From Hanleya hanleyi (Eukaryota; Mollusca; Polyplacophora; Lepidopleurida; Hanleyidae): a stretch of 64,000 nt of DNA. Below are positions 36,979 through 50,700 of this stretch, one piece after another. The stretch is taken from NCBI GenBank assembly GCA_036873755.1, contig JAVTVY010020562.1, forward strand, positions 1 to 64,000, in the 5' to 3' direction. The position numbers were made by a program, and so were the translations under genes. The notes under the pieces were generated by a model. It was not told the DNA's origin. It saw only the letters and a program-made list of their open reading frames with translations, and made no database searches. Within the stretch, counting starts at the first letter, position 1; every line of letters starts with the position of its first letter.

Positions 36979-38039
36979 TCAGTAAAGTGCAATTTTTCTT
37001 CTTTGACAATTTAGAATTTCCCGAGTTCTTCATGTTAAAAAATTGCGGGAAAAATATTTCGCTATTAAAACACATCTTCTCTATTATTGGCTTGTTCCCG
37101 GGGATCATAGGAAGCGAATAGAACCAACAGCATGCTAATATAGGGGCTACGACAGAATGTGGAGTAAATTTTATGCGAAAAAGGGATGTTTAGCAATGTC
37201 CGCTTTTCCGTGGAATTCATGAGCGCACGATTGAAGTATCATGGGAAGATATATATTTTCAGTCGCTATCTCCCCCCCCCAATCTTCAAACAAAAGGAAA
37301 AGAAAAAGCCGAGAGAGCGCCTCGTGAGGCAGAGTTATTTTTCCAGACTACAACAACAACAGTTTTTGCCTGTATCACAGTTCGAGCTTCCGATGACCTT
37401 TCAACCTTACCTAGACGACGGATAATTTTTGACAGATTATCCGGCTAGGTTGTTGATCGGATTCACAGATAACGATTGAAGCATGGGAAGATATATTTTT
37501 TCAGTCGCTATCTCCCCAACCCTCACCCCCCAATTAAAAAAAAAAAGAAAAGAAAAAGCCGAGAGAGTTCTTCGGAGTTTACGTTTTTGACCTCTGACTT
37601 TGAATTTGACTTCTCACTTCCGACTCGCATCCTGGTGAATGACACTCGTCCTTTATCTTTTTGCCGATTCAGAGATTCTCGAGGAAGTTTCCAATTATAC
37701 TATCTGGAATGCGAGCTTTTCTTTCGTGAAAATTTACTCTTTATGAAAGCGCAGGTTTGTCTTCGTCGAAAACCGGCAATCTGTACCAGCGCGAAGCTAT
37801 ACTGTACACGCGCGAATTTAGTACCCTCGAATAAAGATACCCGGTGGAAGCGCTGCAAAGGATACACACCTTCTGTGACGTAAGCATTCATTTGTGTCCA
37901 AAGAAAATTCAAGATTTCGTCGGGAACCATGACGATCCCTATTGGAAATACTATGAGTCGTGGGTTCCCCATATGACAATTATTTGGCGGGAGATTTCAC
38001 GTTGCGCTCCTAGACCTCCGTCTGATCGACGGAGGTAAA

Positions 38040-39115
38040 AAAAGATAGAAACCACATGTTCATTCTTGGCGAAAGCATTCTTGACATACGAATCTAATCT
38101 GACTAAATGATCAATGGTACTTCTATTTTTACGGAAACCAGCTTGAATATCAATGAGTTTCTTTTCAGTTTTCAGGTACCAAACAAGGCGATCATTTATC
38201 ATGCGTTCCATTGTTTTACAAACACAGCTAGTCAGTGAAATCGGGCGATAGTTATCAGGGTCTGTATGGTTACGGCCAGGCTTTGGTACTGGAATAACTA
38301 TGGCATTTGCCATGACGGTGAAAAGTTTTCTGTCATCCAAAGTCTGTTGAATATGCGTAATAGGATTTCTAGAGAAAAATCGGGTAGATGTTTCAAAAGT
38401 TGATAATGAATATTATCAGGGCCTGCAGCAGAATCGTTAGCTTTTCGTGAGAGAAGTATGAAGTTTTTCAATTGTAAAAATAGCGTTACAGCCTTCACGG
38501 CTACCGGAGGAGAATTTAATTTCATTTTCTCTTCTCTTTCTTTGGAAACTTAGGTACATAATTATCTGACGAAGAGTTTTGGCAACTGTTTCGCCTTATT
38601 TATTTGCAATTTCTACTCTGTCAGTTATCACCTCGTTTCCATCGTTGAGATGATGAGCACTGTACTTTACCTTTTATTCTTTGGATCACATTCCAAACTT
38701 TTGTTGTAGGAGTATGTGTATTGATTTTAGAAACATAATTTTTCCAAGAATCACTTTGTTCTGTTTCATGCTTCTACGAGCTTTAGCTCTTGTAACTCCG
38801 AGATCTTTCAAATATTCATGATTAGGATGTCGGCGAAAATACCGCTCAGCTTTCTTCCTAAATTTTCTTGCTTCTTTGCAGTCATCATTAAACCATGGTT
38901 TTTTAATATGTGCAACTCCTGAAGATGTGGGTAAGGTTTGGTTAGCAATTTCAATCGGCATATTTGGGAATAACTGTATAGGATCTGGAACATCAGCGAA
39001 AGAGACTGCTTGTAGTTTTTGTGAACAAAGCTTTTCAAATTCTAGTCAGTTTGCTTTCCTAAAATTATACCTTGTTAACGGGGGTCATCAGTTGAATAAA
39101 CAGCTTTTAAAACAG
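38040..39115 (-). pseudogene. LINE pol, 5' part: linker and RT palm start
   Basis: Minus-strand pieces from 39038 down: the linker with HIKKPWFNDDCKEARKFRKK, then SAAGPDNIHYQLLKHLP, IVIPVPKPGRNHTDPDNYRP, then AGFRKNRSTIDHLVRLDSYV, ending in EHVVSIFFYL at the H2 junction. The reading continues with LEKAYDTT on the other side of H2 (30023). Several frameshifts are present. The endonuclease domain is missing, so the copy is 5'-truncated near 39115. Confidence 0.85.
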
Positions 39116-39117
39116 TA

Positions 39118-39262
39118 GAAAAATGAACTGGAGAAGAGCTGCGACCAGGCCGCCGAATTAAAGCCGCCGAACTGGAGAAGAGCTGCGACCAGGCCGCCGC
39201 ATAAAAATGCCGCCGCCTAACTGGGAAAGAGCCGCCGCCGAATTTAATGGCACACATTGACA
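39118..39262. repeat. Short GC-rich tandem repeat
   Basis: Two copies of gaactggagaagagctgcga followed by ccaggccgccg, about 44-46 bp apart, and a third diverged copy with gccgccgcc. It lies at the truncated 5' end of the LINE. Confidence 0.75.
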
Positions 39263-39926
39263 AGTCCTTCTCTACCTGACTCGACCGTATTGCACAGTCG
39301 TGCGGGTCTAGCTCTGGGAATTAACTACAGACGCTTAGTGTTGACAGCGTGGACATAATATAACTTCATCTTTACTTGTTTCGACTATATTGCACAGGCG
39401 TACAGGTTTAGCTCTGGAGATTATAGTATCGATATAGCTGTAGTCGATAGGGGATTAACCATTGAGCACGCCTATGAAAACTTTATTTCTTAAATATCCA
39501 TTTCTACATAATTATTATCTATAAGTCTGTAAAAAATACCGCCACCCAAATGTTGATATCCTATTGAAGCTCTTATCGTGTAGAGTCAGACTGGGGTGAT
39601 ACGTTCATCCGCACTCGGAGAGTAATAGAGAAAGGGCAGTTTCGGAGATGCGCATTTTCACTATCTACCAAGAACTGAAGGGCTTACAGACATGGGATTT
39701 CACCGAATGATACCCCTGGACGTAGGCATGCGCCATAGAGGTGCCCCTAGGTGCTATCTATGCGCAAAGGAAGGGAACGATCTAGGGGTATTTCTCGTCC
39801 AAATGTAGCGTGTAGCATGTCGTATGGAAGCTCTCATATTGTATACTATGACTTTGGGGTGGTTTCACTGCCACTTAAATGTGACGTCATCAGTAATCGT
39901 TAACTTTTGCTCTGTCTCGAGTAACC
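39263..39926. other. Intergenic, nothing recognised
   Basis: A tattgcacag(t/g)cgt..gg-type direct repetition occurs near 39288 and 39390. A tgacgtcat site is at about 39881, 40 bp upstream of the following ORF. No other gene is seen. Confidence 0.35.
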
Positions 39927-40427
39927 GTGACAAAGTTCGACGTCATTGATCCGATACGGCTCTGGGAACCCTTGGGCTTTAGACACCCTTTAATGTCCAC
40001 TGACGATCACGGACATGACATCAACATTAGCATAACACATGCATTTCCATCCATCGCCATCGCTATATTGACTAGAAGGTTTCAGATGCGTATATCACGG
40101 AGAAAGATCTCATTTGAGGCCTGTCTAGACTGTATGGAGGGGAATGCTCGCATTACTAGAGAAATCATGCCGACAGAATACTACACTATCGATAAGTGGA
40201 TCAAATTCTATGTAGACCAGACTGGAGTCCACGTGAGACACGAAGCTCATGAGAGAAGCAAACTAGGTCAATCTTCACCCCAGGATATCGATAGGAGAAA
40301 TTCAGCTGTCAATCCACATGATGAAGGGATTACATTCATGTTTCAAAAGCAAGTTGTAGAGTGGGCTAAAACAGAGCTAAATAGACAGCACCAGAAGGCA
40401 GCGTTCAAGCATCACGACCAACCGTAA
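39927..40427 (+). CDS. Orphan ORF, up to 166 codons, function unknown
   Basis: Open from a stop near 39889 to TAA at 40425. The longest frame begins at a GTG, and the first in-frame ATG is at about 39990, giving about 145 codons. The product is mixed and soluble-looking, with many charged residues (ARITREIMPTEYYTIDKWIK; HEAHERSKLGQSSPQDIDRR) and no membrane helix. Its composition looks like a real protein, unlike nearby chance frames, but I recognise no family. It could be an exon, a transposon or viral-relic ORF, or part of a processed copy. No poly(A) or splice sites were assigned. It lies 1.3 kb upstream of the first visible MATE exon on the same strand. Confidence 0.45.
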   Translation: MTKFDVIDPIRLWEPLGFRHPLMSTDDHGHDINISITHAFPSIAIAILTRRFQMRISRRKISFEACLDCMEGNARITREIMPTEYYTIDKWIKFYVDQTGVHVRHEAHERSKLGQSSPQDIDRRNSAVNPHDEGITFMFQKQVVEWAKTELNRQHQKAAFKHHDQP

Positions 40428-41694
40428 AAAGAAATAGATTGCTGTCCCTCCGAAATTTGTGCCAGGGCGCCTAAACAACGCGTGACGGGGAAACAATAGC
40501 ACATCTTTTAATATATATTGAGGTTAACTACTAGGTTATACTCTATATCAAAGCATCATATAACCGTATATGAAGGTAGAAATAATAGGATGGTGAAGGG
40601 AGGGAGTCTATGATTAGATGATAGAAGGGTAGAATGATTGGACGGAGGGAGGGAGGGGTGATTGAGCGGCAATATCATAAAACTCTTAGTATTTTAGCAT
40701 TTCCCTGCTTGATATGTCGAAAAATGTTTACACGCATGATAATATGCGGAAAAACGATCGTATAATACATAAGCAAGAGACTTACCCTATGCTGCCAAGG
40801 ATGGACCATCTGAGAGTAACAGATCATCCCTCTACAGAGATGGTCAGCTGCTCGACAGGGTGTGGAAAGACATAATGGGTTATGTAATTTTTCGAGCGTG
40901 CCAATATGGATCCCTCCCCATCACGCACCGTATCAGTTGCAGCCAACCTATGAATCTACAAGTTTGAAGATTGTGCACATTCTCTCGGTATACCTTATGA
41001 TATAGGCGAACCTTATTACTTCGCCCCAACTCAAACAAACGTTTATATTGTCATTTGACGATCTGATGCGCGAGGTAAAGCGAGAGGACAAAATTACCGA
41101 CTTATTTACCAAAGGTTCGCATAACAGAAATTTATCCATAATTTATGGATGTCGATCATCAAGGCAAGCCATATCGAAATATCTCGCCAAACTTCCAATG
41201 CTTCCTTCCGTTCAATCATCATACTGATAGACAGCAACTTCAGTCTTCGTTAGAGAAGGATTCACATTACATTACATGTATATATTATTTCTCTTGTCTT
41301 TGTAACATTTCTTTTAAATTGTTACTTGCTTGCATATAGTGATTTACCTGGTCTGCTATTGGGTCTTTGATCTGTTGACTTTGAACAAATAAATGGAAGA
41401 AAGAAAAAAACAATAAAATAAATCATAATTTAGTGACAGTCTCTGTCTCGGGGACTGAATATCGGCATTATAATATAATAAATTACGATGGAAGGAATCT
41501 TTGGTATATGAACACTGTAACGATACAGCCTTTATGCGTTGCATCTTTATTGTAAGCTTCCAGTCAATACTTTGACACGTGTATTATCCAGAGACCAGTC
41601 TCACGTAATTTATTCTATATAACAGTGCTAAGTCACAGTAAAAATATAAAACAAATCTGTCCTTAAAATATATGATATTATTTTCTCGTTATAG
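40428..41694. other. Upstream region or first visible intron of the MATE gene
   Basis: A purine-rich ggagggaggg tract lies near 40640-40660. No convincing first exon was found; the short frames at 40948-41544 have no known features. Confidence 0.4.
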
Positions 41695-41795
41695 AAACAA
41701 ACCGAGGTGATGACAAGAAGTCTTGGTTCAGTACAATATTTCCATCGGGATTCCTGAAGGAATTTAAAGTCATTTTCTCACTTGCCTGGCCTGCG
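41695..41795 (+). CDS. SLC47A-like: SLC47A-like exon a (cytosolic N-terminus into TM1)
   Basis: The acceptor follows a pyrimidine-rich stretch ending ttctcgttatag and the donor is gtaagt at 41796. The first two bases complete a split codon. The translation ends with KEFKVIFSLAWPA, the conserved entry into TM1 of SLC47 proteins. The upstream part (KKSWFSTIFPSGFLKE) is a polar cytosolic tail. Its reading frame is open upstream only as far as the acceptor, so the initiator ATG is in an earlier exon that I could not place. Confidence 0.9.
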
Positions 41796-44700
41796 GTAAG
41801 TTAATGACTGCTTCTGTCTAACTGGCTTCATAGCTACAATAAATGTGTTATACATATTTGAATTCAGGTTAACATGTATTTTGATTATGGTTTCGGGAAC
41901 GCACAGTGCACGTCTGTTTCCATGGGAATGTTAATTTCGAGAATGACTGACTACTCGATACAGTATCCGAATGTACATTTTCTTTGCATTCTCATCGATA
42001 GAACGCCGGTTGCGACGTTGGAAATCGATGGTGTCATGTTGGAGTCATAATAAAAGTCAGGACGTCGAACTTTCCAGCAACATAGCTGATAATTTTTGGT
42101 TCATTTTAAGTAAAATAGCCCAACTGATACAGTGGACCAAATGAACCCAAAACTCATCTGTTTTGAGGAATCAGGTGCATGTGTGGTTTTATTAGAGAGG
42201 TTGAGTCATAGATTTATTGATATAAGTGTTGCATGGACAACTTGGCTATGATTCAAGAAATATTGTTACTTTTACCTTCAACTTTGACCTTAGAAAATAG
42301 GTCCAGGCAAGCCAACTTCAATACGGTTGTAATATATACTCAGATATGTATCTGTGGTATAAATCTACAAAGTTTAGCTCTAACAGCATTACCATAAAAT
42401 TTGAAATCGACAAATATGTCGAGTTCAATTATATTCAAGATTCTGGTCAACAAGCATATGCATATGTTTGACTGGGATACAGATATAGAAATCAATATCG
42501 AGGTATCACGTGCTCACATCTATAAATACTTCATTTACATGTGGTTGTTTCATGGGCCCACTGGTGATGGCGTCATCATCGATACTGACTGGCATATATT
42601 AGATGTTGAGTTTGCTGTTCTCAAACATCTTTGGCCCTGTGTCCATGATATTCTGTGGACATCTAGGCACAGAAGCTCTCAATGGCGTCACCTTGGCCAA
42701 TTCCGTAAGTAATCTTCAATGTATTTTTCCCTGTTTTTTCTGTTTACCTTTCCGGAGAATAAGAAGGAACTCGATATAATTCCAGGTTGTAGCCACAGAT
42801 ACTTCTCCATCCTAGTTCCTTAATTTTTCAATGATACAGTCCGCCATTTTTTAGGTAAATTCTCGTGTGTTTGTGCATTGCTAACTATATACGCGCGAAT
42901 TAAATATGACATTATTAGTGATTTACCATCTTGGCCCGGAAGACAGTAACATGTATGTCTCCAGGCGGTAAATAGTTTATGAGAAGATTTGCTGCATTGT
43001 ATATGCACTCTGTCGAAGAAGAACATAAAGACATATATTTCTCTTTATTCTACCAACGTCGTTTAGTTCCTAATTCCTGTTAAATCCTAGAGCACAACTA
43101 TATCTTACCTGGGTCCGTCTGAATCTAAGATTATGAAGAATCCACAGCCTTCAGGAATTCAGACGTTAGAAGCCCTAATTACAAGCGTGTGGCCCGTCAT
43201 TCATAATTCAGCCGTCGTCCATTACAGAATATCCGCGTCCATAATTCGAAGACCTATTCCATATTCCATAAAACAGCATTATCACCAAATTCTAAAAGGC
43301 AATCACAGTATACATAAACAGTTTCCTGCAAGAGAGAAGCGGTCAACAATTATCAAAGATGCCAGCAAGCCATCATGATGATCCAAAAAATATCAAATCC
43401 GAATCGCTGATCAGTATTCCTAATCCATTTGACATTCTTTGTAAAGTCGTCATCTAGAGAATGATGTATCTCAGTAACGCTTTGATTGTGCCTGTTCATA
43501 TGAGCACCATGAGGATCTTGTTGTACATGGGTTCATACGGCCCCTAGCCCCGGGATAAGTGGAATTAGACACAAGTGACGAAACGTAACGCTATAGATCT
43601 TGCACGCTACGCTCGTATTTTGCTATCAGCATGCGATATGTATCGCCAAAGTTGAGAAACTTTGAGTGAAGGAGCTTGGTGGTGTAGCCCTGTTTTATAA
43701 GTTTCTGCAATAATGTTTTGTGATGTTGATTAAAATCGTCACATTTAACACAGGATCTAGCAAATGTTACTAGGCGAGATATGTATGGGCTTCATTATAC
43801 CCCTACCTGGCCTGGGGGGGGAAGTGCCCCCCCCCCCTAGTGAACTTTTCTCTGCTGATCCGAAAGGACAAAACCGAGGAGGATGAAACTTGGTGACTTT
43901 TAAGCTTATCTTATTAAGGTCATTTTGATCCTATTTTCATATACTCCCGGTATATCATGGGTAAATTCAAAATGGTGGCCATGTGGTATACGCGAAAGTC
44001 GTGTTTTTCAATCTTTTCGCTCCATTTCTTCACATATCTATTGCTCAAAAGGCCTTGAAAGTATTTTATTTATGCAAAACTCATTATTCTATATTTTATT
44101 TGATTATTTTCGAGAGAAAAATCGGAAAAATGAAAATTTCGAAAAATCGACCCCAAAAAGGCCGAAAAATGATTTCCGAGAAGATGGAGGCCATCTTCTA
44201 TTTCTTTACATTTCCCGGTAGGGCTTGAACCCAAGATACTGTGTGGTAAGTTTCAGCGATCTAGCCTTAGTGGTAGAGAAAATATATAGGGGGGGCACTT
44301 TCCGCCTCCCTCGGCTGCGATACACCCCAAATCGCCCAGGCCAGGTAGGGTTAATAGAGATATAGGTCTAAATATGATGTGCCTGTAAGGCTATCTGTAA
44401 TTTCCTTCAAATCCAGTGAAGGTGGATATATGTCCTTCACTGCGCCATTTATACAGCAATTATCCACAGCGTTGAGATCGTCTATATAGCGTTTGGTGAA
44501 TGAGAAGGGACGGGCTTTGAATTGACTGGTTTTTAAAATCGCCTGCATATAGTCATATTCATAAGACAAAACATATAGGTCAGTCAATAGGGGTGCACAA
44601 CTTGTTTACTAGCATACCTATATGCTGTTGATGTATTGTGTTGCCAAATTTCACATAGATATTTTTAATGAGAAATTCAAGCAACTTTATAAGCAAATAA

Positions 44701-47700
44701 AGCAAATGATATCTCTTGTATGTAGTAGAGCTAAAAAATGCTTTATGGCTTCTGACATCAATATATATGTACGATCAGTTTTCTTGAACACGGATACTAT
44801 TAATGAACTTAGACGGTCAATATGGTCCTGATGAGGGGTTGTAGTATAGAAAGTCGAGAGTTCTTGCGTAAGACATTTTGAGTTTTTCAATATCCACATA
44901 CATTCAACGCCAGAGTTGTTAGAAATAGTGGCACAATACCTTTCCCAAAATGCTTTTACCTCCTGAAGGCCCCTCGTTTGACTAGCACATTTAATTACCT
45001 GTAAAAAGTTTGCATTGGCGAGCTACAAACCAGAATTAAGTAATCAATGTCAAGAACGCAACAAATCCATGCAGTTCGAGTTATTGCAGCGCCAGAATCC
45101 CCAAGTGTTGCAGACCATCTCTTCTGCAGTAACGGAGGCGTTAACAAAAAAATCAGGGCGAATAAGCATCAAATGAGAAATAGCGACATCAGTGAGACCT
45201 GCTGCTAGACTGTGCATCTGGTTTGAAGGAGTGAGTGAGTATTATCACCAAAACGTCGTACTAAACATTAGGACTGACCTAAATATCGACCAGTAGCGTC
45301 AACAACTCAACCAGTTTGACTTAAAATTTCAGAAAGTACCACTGCAAATTACCTCCAGAGTTATGGTGAATCTAAGTCACACAGATGAGGTGCAGTTTAA
45401 CAACGACGAGTTGGCGGCTATTGAGGACTAAATACGATGTTGCTTGAGTTTTCTTTGTTCAGTTTTAGTAATGCCATGCGGCCTACACGTATTAGAGAAA
45501 CGTCTTATTGTGTTGGCAATAGTGAGTTGAGTGAATAGTGATGCGATGAAAACATAGATTATTCAATTACTCTAATGCTGTCAAGGAGTTTAACGAGAAC
45601 TTATACACGTCTGGCGGCTATAGTTGTGATTGTGAATCGTCGAACTTTATCTTTACACTACGCAAATATATTGTGACTGGTAAATGTCCTAAACCACTCC
45701 TGATGAAGGGACCTAAATATAGAGAGCCGAGAAGAATAAGCTTGGACATAAAAAGACAGTCCTCACTGCACTGGAACAGTATGTTATTGAGTGATCAAAG
45801 CGAAAAAAAAGTTGAACCTACAGTACTCGCTGATTGGCTAGACCTCACCAAGAACAAGGTCGTTGAAACCAGTCCGCCATTTTGACAGAAGTGCCCTTCC
45901 CCGAGCGAAACAAGTACTGAGAAATTCGTCACAGTCCCAGCAGACAAAGCTCCAAATGATATAATATTCGTATGTAAATATTACTATTACCAGGTGCAGG
46001 TTAAAGAATTGAATATAAGCACACCATCATCAAATACGCCTACTCACCCCCAAACTACATTTACTCTAGAAGATTTATTTACGCAAAAAGTTTCCCAAAG
46101 AAATAGGTATTTATCTTCTAACCACTCATAACAAAATACCAAACGTGTACTGGACTCTCACAATGCATATATCTCCATACAAACCAAATTCATAGCTGGT
46201 CCTAGAAGCTGCCCCACCAAGTTTCTTTCAAACTTGTTAACGAGGGCCCTTCAGGAGGTAAAAGCATTTCTAGAAAGGTATTGAGCCACTACTTCTAAAA
46301 CCTCTGGCGTTGAATGTATGTGGATATTGAAAAAATGTCTTACGGAAGAACTTGATGCTAAATATCACATACCGTACAGACATGTATCCACATGAGATTT
46401 TTCGACTCTTTATGCTACAATACCTCGTCAGACCTTATTGACCTGGCTTCATTACTAGTATATGTGTGACAGAAAACTGATCGCCGATATATTAATGTCA
46501 GAAGCCATAAAACATTCTCTAGCTCTACTATATACAAGGGATATCATTCATGGATGTTTCTTCTTTCTGTATTGTTGCTTGAGTTTATCATTAAGATATA
46601 TGTCTGTGATATTTGACAACACAATATATCAAATTATATACTAATTGTGTACCCCTTTTGACTGACCTATATCTGTTTCTCTTATGAATACGACTGCATG
46701 CATGGGCTTTCAAAAACCGATCATTTCAAAACCCGTTCCTTGTCATTCACCAAACGCTATATAGACGATCTTCTCGCTGTGGATAATCGTTATATAATGA
46801 CGCTGTGAAGGATATATATCAACCTTCACTGGATTTGAAGGAAACTACAGATAGCCCTAACGGCACGTCATATTTAGACCTATATCTCTATCAAAATGGA
46901 GCGGGCCTTCTCTCTCGTCGACATAACGACAAAATATATGGTTACAATTTCGATACGTATTATCCCTTTCTGGACAGCAATATTTCAGTGGGACCTGCAT
47001 ATGGCGTATGCATATCTCGCCTAGTAGCATTTGCTAGATCCTGTGTTAAATGTGAGGATTTCAATCAACGTCACAATAAATTATTGCAAAAACTTACAAA
47101 ACAGGGCTATACCACCAAGCGCCTCCACTCAAAGTTTTTCAAATTTGGGAATACATATCGCATGCTGATAGAAAAATAGGAGCGTAGCGTTCAAGATTGA
47201 TGGCGTTACGTTTTTGTAACGTGTGTCTAATTCCGATTAACTCGGGGCTAGAGACCTTATGATCCCATGTACTTTAAAATACAGATGGTCTTCATATGAA
47301 CAGTCACAACCAAAGCGTGAATGAGATGCATTATTCTCTAGATGGCGATTTTACAACGAAAATCATATGGATTAATAATACTGACTTTTGGAACATCATG
47401 ATGCCTGCCGGCATCTTCGAAAACAGTAGATCACTTCTCTCTTACTTCCTTCGATTTTTATATATACTATGGTTGTTGTTTGTTTGTTTTTGTTGTTGTT
47501 GTTGTTGCTTTTTGTTTTTTTTTTTAATTTGGTGCTAATGCTGTTGTATGGAATATATTATAGGTCTTAGGATTGTGGACGTGGAAATTTTATAATAGAT
47601 TACGGCTGATTATTAAGTGGAGGATTAGACGCTTGTATTTCACGCGTTTCGATGATTTCCCACAGAGTTATGTCCCTTTCTGTCGCCTTCAATAATTTCT

Positions 47701-50700
47701 TGTCTTGTCCATCAAATGGCCAACTCCAAAACTTGCGTGGAAGATGGTTAGTACCTTGGCACTTTATTGTCTGTCCTGGACAAATTTCTTGTCCGGTCCA
47801 CATCTCGGTTGGTGTTTGATGGAGAACTTCGATACTTATGGCAGGGACTTAGATGTGCACTGTCAGTTTTCTTTTACGTGTTTCGATTATTTTTCACATA
47901 ATTATAACCCTTTATCCTACCAGTAAGTAATTTCTTGTCCATACCACATGTCCGTTACTATTTGATGGACAACTTTGAAATTTACATGACAGATGCTTAG
48001 TACATTGCACTATCCATTTCCAGGTTTTTCCAAAATTTGGAGAGCTCAGTTACAACCTTGATTTGATGGACAACTTTGAATCGAACATGTTTAGTATCTT
48101 TAATATGTGCATGCCTGGTACACTTCTTTACCTCGTCTTAATCATTTGACCCCGTGGAGCTTCCGGGGATTGACCTGGCATGTCGTTGTGCACACCGCAG
48201 GTCATGGCAGGAATAAGCCTCAGCTTCTCAGAGAGCTTGTAAGAGGCGACTAACTGAGGCACCCGTGGGGTTCCCGGGTGTGAAAAGGAATAGGACCCCA
48301 CCCGTGTGGTTCCCGGGTGTGAAAAGGAATAGAACTCAACGTCGTGATATGCCTGAAATATAGTTGAAAGCGACGTTAAATCATATTCACTCACTCACTC
48401 ACCTGTCATTTTTGCTACATTTATTGCACTTTACCTATGTCCATCAACATGTATACTATTGCATTCTGGTTGGAGTTAGTACTTCTTGAATAACTTTTAA
48501 ACTTACTTGTTTTATGATTAGTACCTTGAGGATGTGCACTAACTTTACAAACTCGGAGTTATTGTCCTTTCCTCTTTTTACATGAATATGCCTGCATAAT
48601 TGTCAGCTCTAGTCAAAAGCCTATATCGGAATGTTTGAAACTTATTTGGTACATGTTAGTACCTGAGTGAAGACTAATCCCATTGTTCAAAATCCTTAAC
48701 TTTCATTCAACCTTTTTTATGATGCCATATCATAATGTTTTTTAAGGCTGAAGGATTGATACACCTTTCAGATGCTACCTCAAGTTCAAAGTGTGACATG
48801 AATAAAATATTTATTTTTATTTTTTTTTGCAAGCATAGGGTTATGTTTGTGCTAGTTATCTTTGTCGCGACTTTTTTTTTTTATTGATGGTGTAAAATTA
48901 AACATCGAAGAATTATTACACTGTGATATTCACTAAGGTGGTCATTAAGGATAGCTGTCCCCTTAGAGGCAGTTTTTGCACCCCCATGACAATTTGTCGT
49001 CTGTATCAATAAATATACAAGATAACCATAATAAACTATATATTTTATGAAAGCACACATCGTAGGGATTTCAACTATAAGATTTGTATAACCGATACTG
49101 CTACTGTGTAGAAAATATTTCAATTTAAAAAAATTAAAATTAAAACAATAGCATCCATTTTTCAATTGAAATTTCATGAAAACTGTTGGTCTTGTTTCAA
49201 CTTTGATGGTACACCTTGATAGGAAACAATTCGAACTAGCAAATTTTATCTCGGTTTTTTTCATTTTTGCCTGGTTTTGTTTTTACAGCTATTTTACCAA
49301 AATAAAACGGTCGTTTGTCTTAAAAGTTGAATAATTAAAAACCTAATCCGAACTTACAAACGGTGAGATAATTTTACTACTAGATCACCTTATAAGTAAC
49401 AAGCATGCCAAATTTCAAAAGCGTAGCATGGATACTTTTCGAGAAATAAACATTTGAATCTCGGATTTTGTACAAAAATGAAAGGCTAGAAATCGGGCAG
49501 AATGTGTCCAGCTATACATCTGATGAATTAATCCAAAAATTTTGCTTGAATTCTATTGTCAAATAAATTTTCAATCTGTCTAATGGGACCTACTGTCTAC
49601 TGGGAACTACTTTATTCTGGATTAAACTATTACTAAGTTTTTTCATCAAGGCGGTTTAAAGTCCAATTTAAACTTTAAAAACTTGCTAAAACTTGTTCAG
49701 CTGAGAATTGACACCTATGTAGATCACTTCACGGCGGGTGTCTGAGTGAAGTGTCACTGTTATAATTAGAAACAAAAATCAAATGTTTGCATGGTTTTGA
49801 TCAGAAGGGGGTAGATTAATGTAAATAAGTAGGACTAATAGATAATTAGCTTACCATAATACTGCGGAAATGAGTTTTAGAAAGGGAAATTTAACAGACA
49901 ATAGTAGCCCAGCCCAAGCTAAGGCAATCTGTTTAATTCTTCCAGTGCCTCGGAAACTAAATTTTTGTCCTCCGCCACGAAGTGGTGGGAGGACTTGGAA
50001 ATGCTAGCCGTCCGTCCGTCCGTCCGTCCGTCCCACATCTTGTGAACGCGATATCTTGAGAACAATTCGGCCACTCGACTTCAAACTTGAGAAGGTGCTT
50101 CACATCAGTTAGACGGCCATTGGTATTGATTTTCACTGAAGTACGTAATCCAAGATGGCCGCCATCGACCATATTGGATTCTGCCCGTCCCACATCTTGT
50201 GAACGCGATATCTCAAGAACAATTCGACCAATCGACTTCAAACTTGAGAAGGTGCTTCACATCAGTTAGTCGGCCATTGGTATTGATTTTCACTGAAGTA
50301 CGTAATCCAAGATGGCCGCCATCGACCATATTGGATTCTGTTCGTCCCACATCTTGTGAACGCGATATCTCAAGAAAAATTCCACCAATCAACTTCAAGC
50401 TTGGGAAGGTTCTTCACATCAGTCAGACGGCCATTGGTATTGATTTTCACTGTGGTACGTAATCCAAGATGGCTGCCATTGACCATATTGGATTCCATCC
50501 GTCCCAGATCTTGTGAACGCGATATCTCGAGAACAATTCAACCAATCGACTTCAAACTTGGGAAGGTGCTTCACATCAGTTAGACGGCAATTGGGATTGA
50601 TTTTCACTGAGGTACATAATCCAAGATGGCTGCCATTGGCCATATTGGATTCTGTCCATCCCACATCTTGTGAACGCGATATCTCGAGAACAGTTCGACC

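Larger units (their letters stand above)
30024..38039. mobile_element. Repeat 'H', copy H2, inserted in the LINE and interrupted by an LTR element
   Basis: 30024-32080 plus 36983-38039 match H1 almost base for base. It sits inside the LINE RT coding region at an A-run (taaataaaa | aaaaaagatag), splitting the codons for FFYL and EKAYD. H2 lacks the MITE present in H1 and has about 20 extra bases near 37697 (tatactatctggaatgcgag). The LTR retrotransposon at 32081-36978 is nested in it. Confidence 0.9.

Noticed and set aside
37951..38340. 129-codon minus ORF as an independent gene
   Set aside because: It is LINE reverse transcriptase running across the H2 junction; the last codons come from H sequence.
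42401..42712. 103-codon ORF over a MATE exon
   Set aside because: The frame differs from the true exon (42603-42704), whose translation matches the MATE family.
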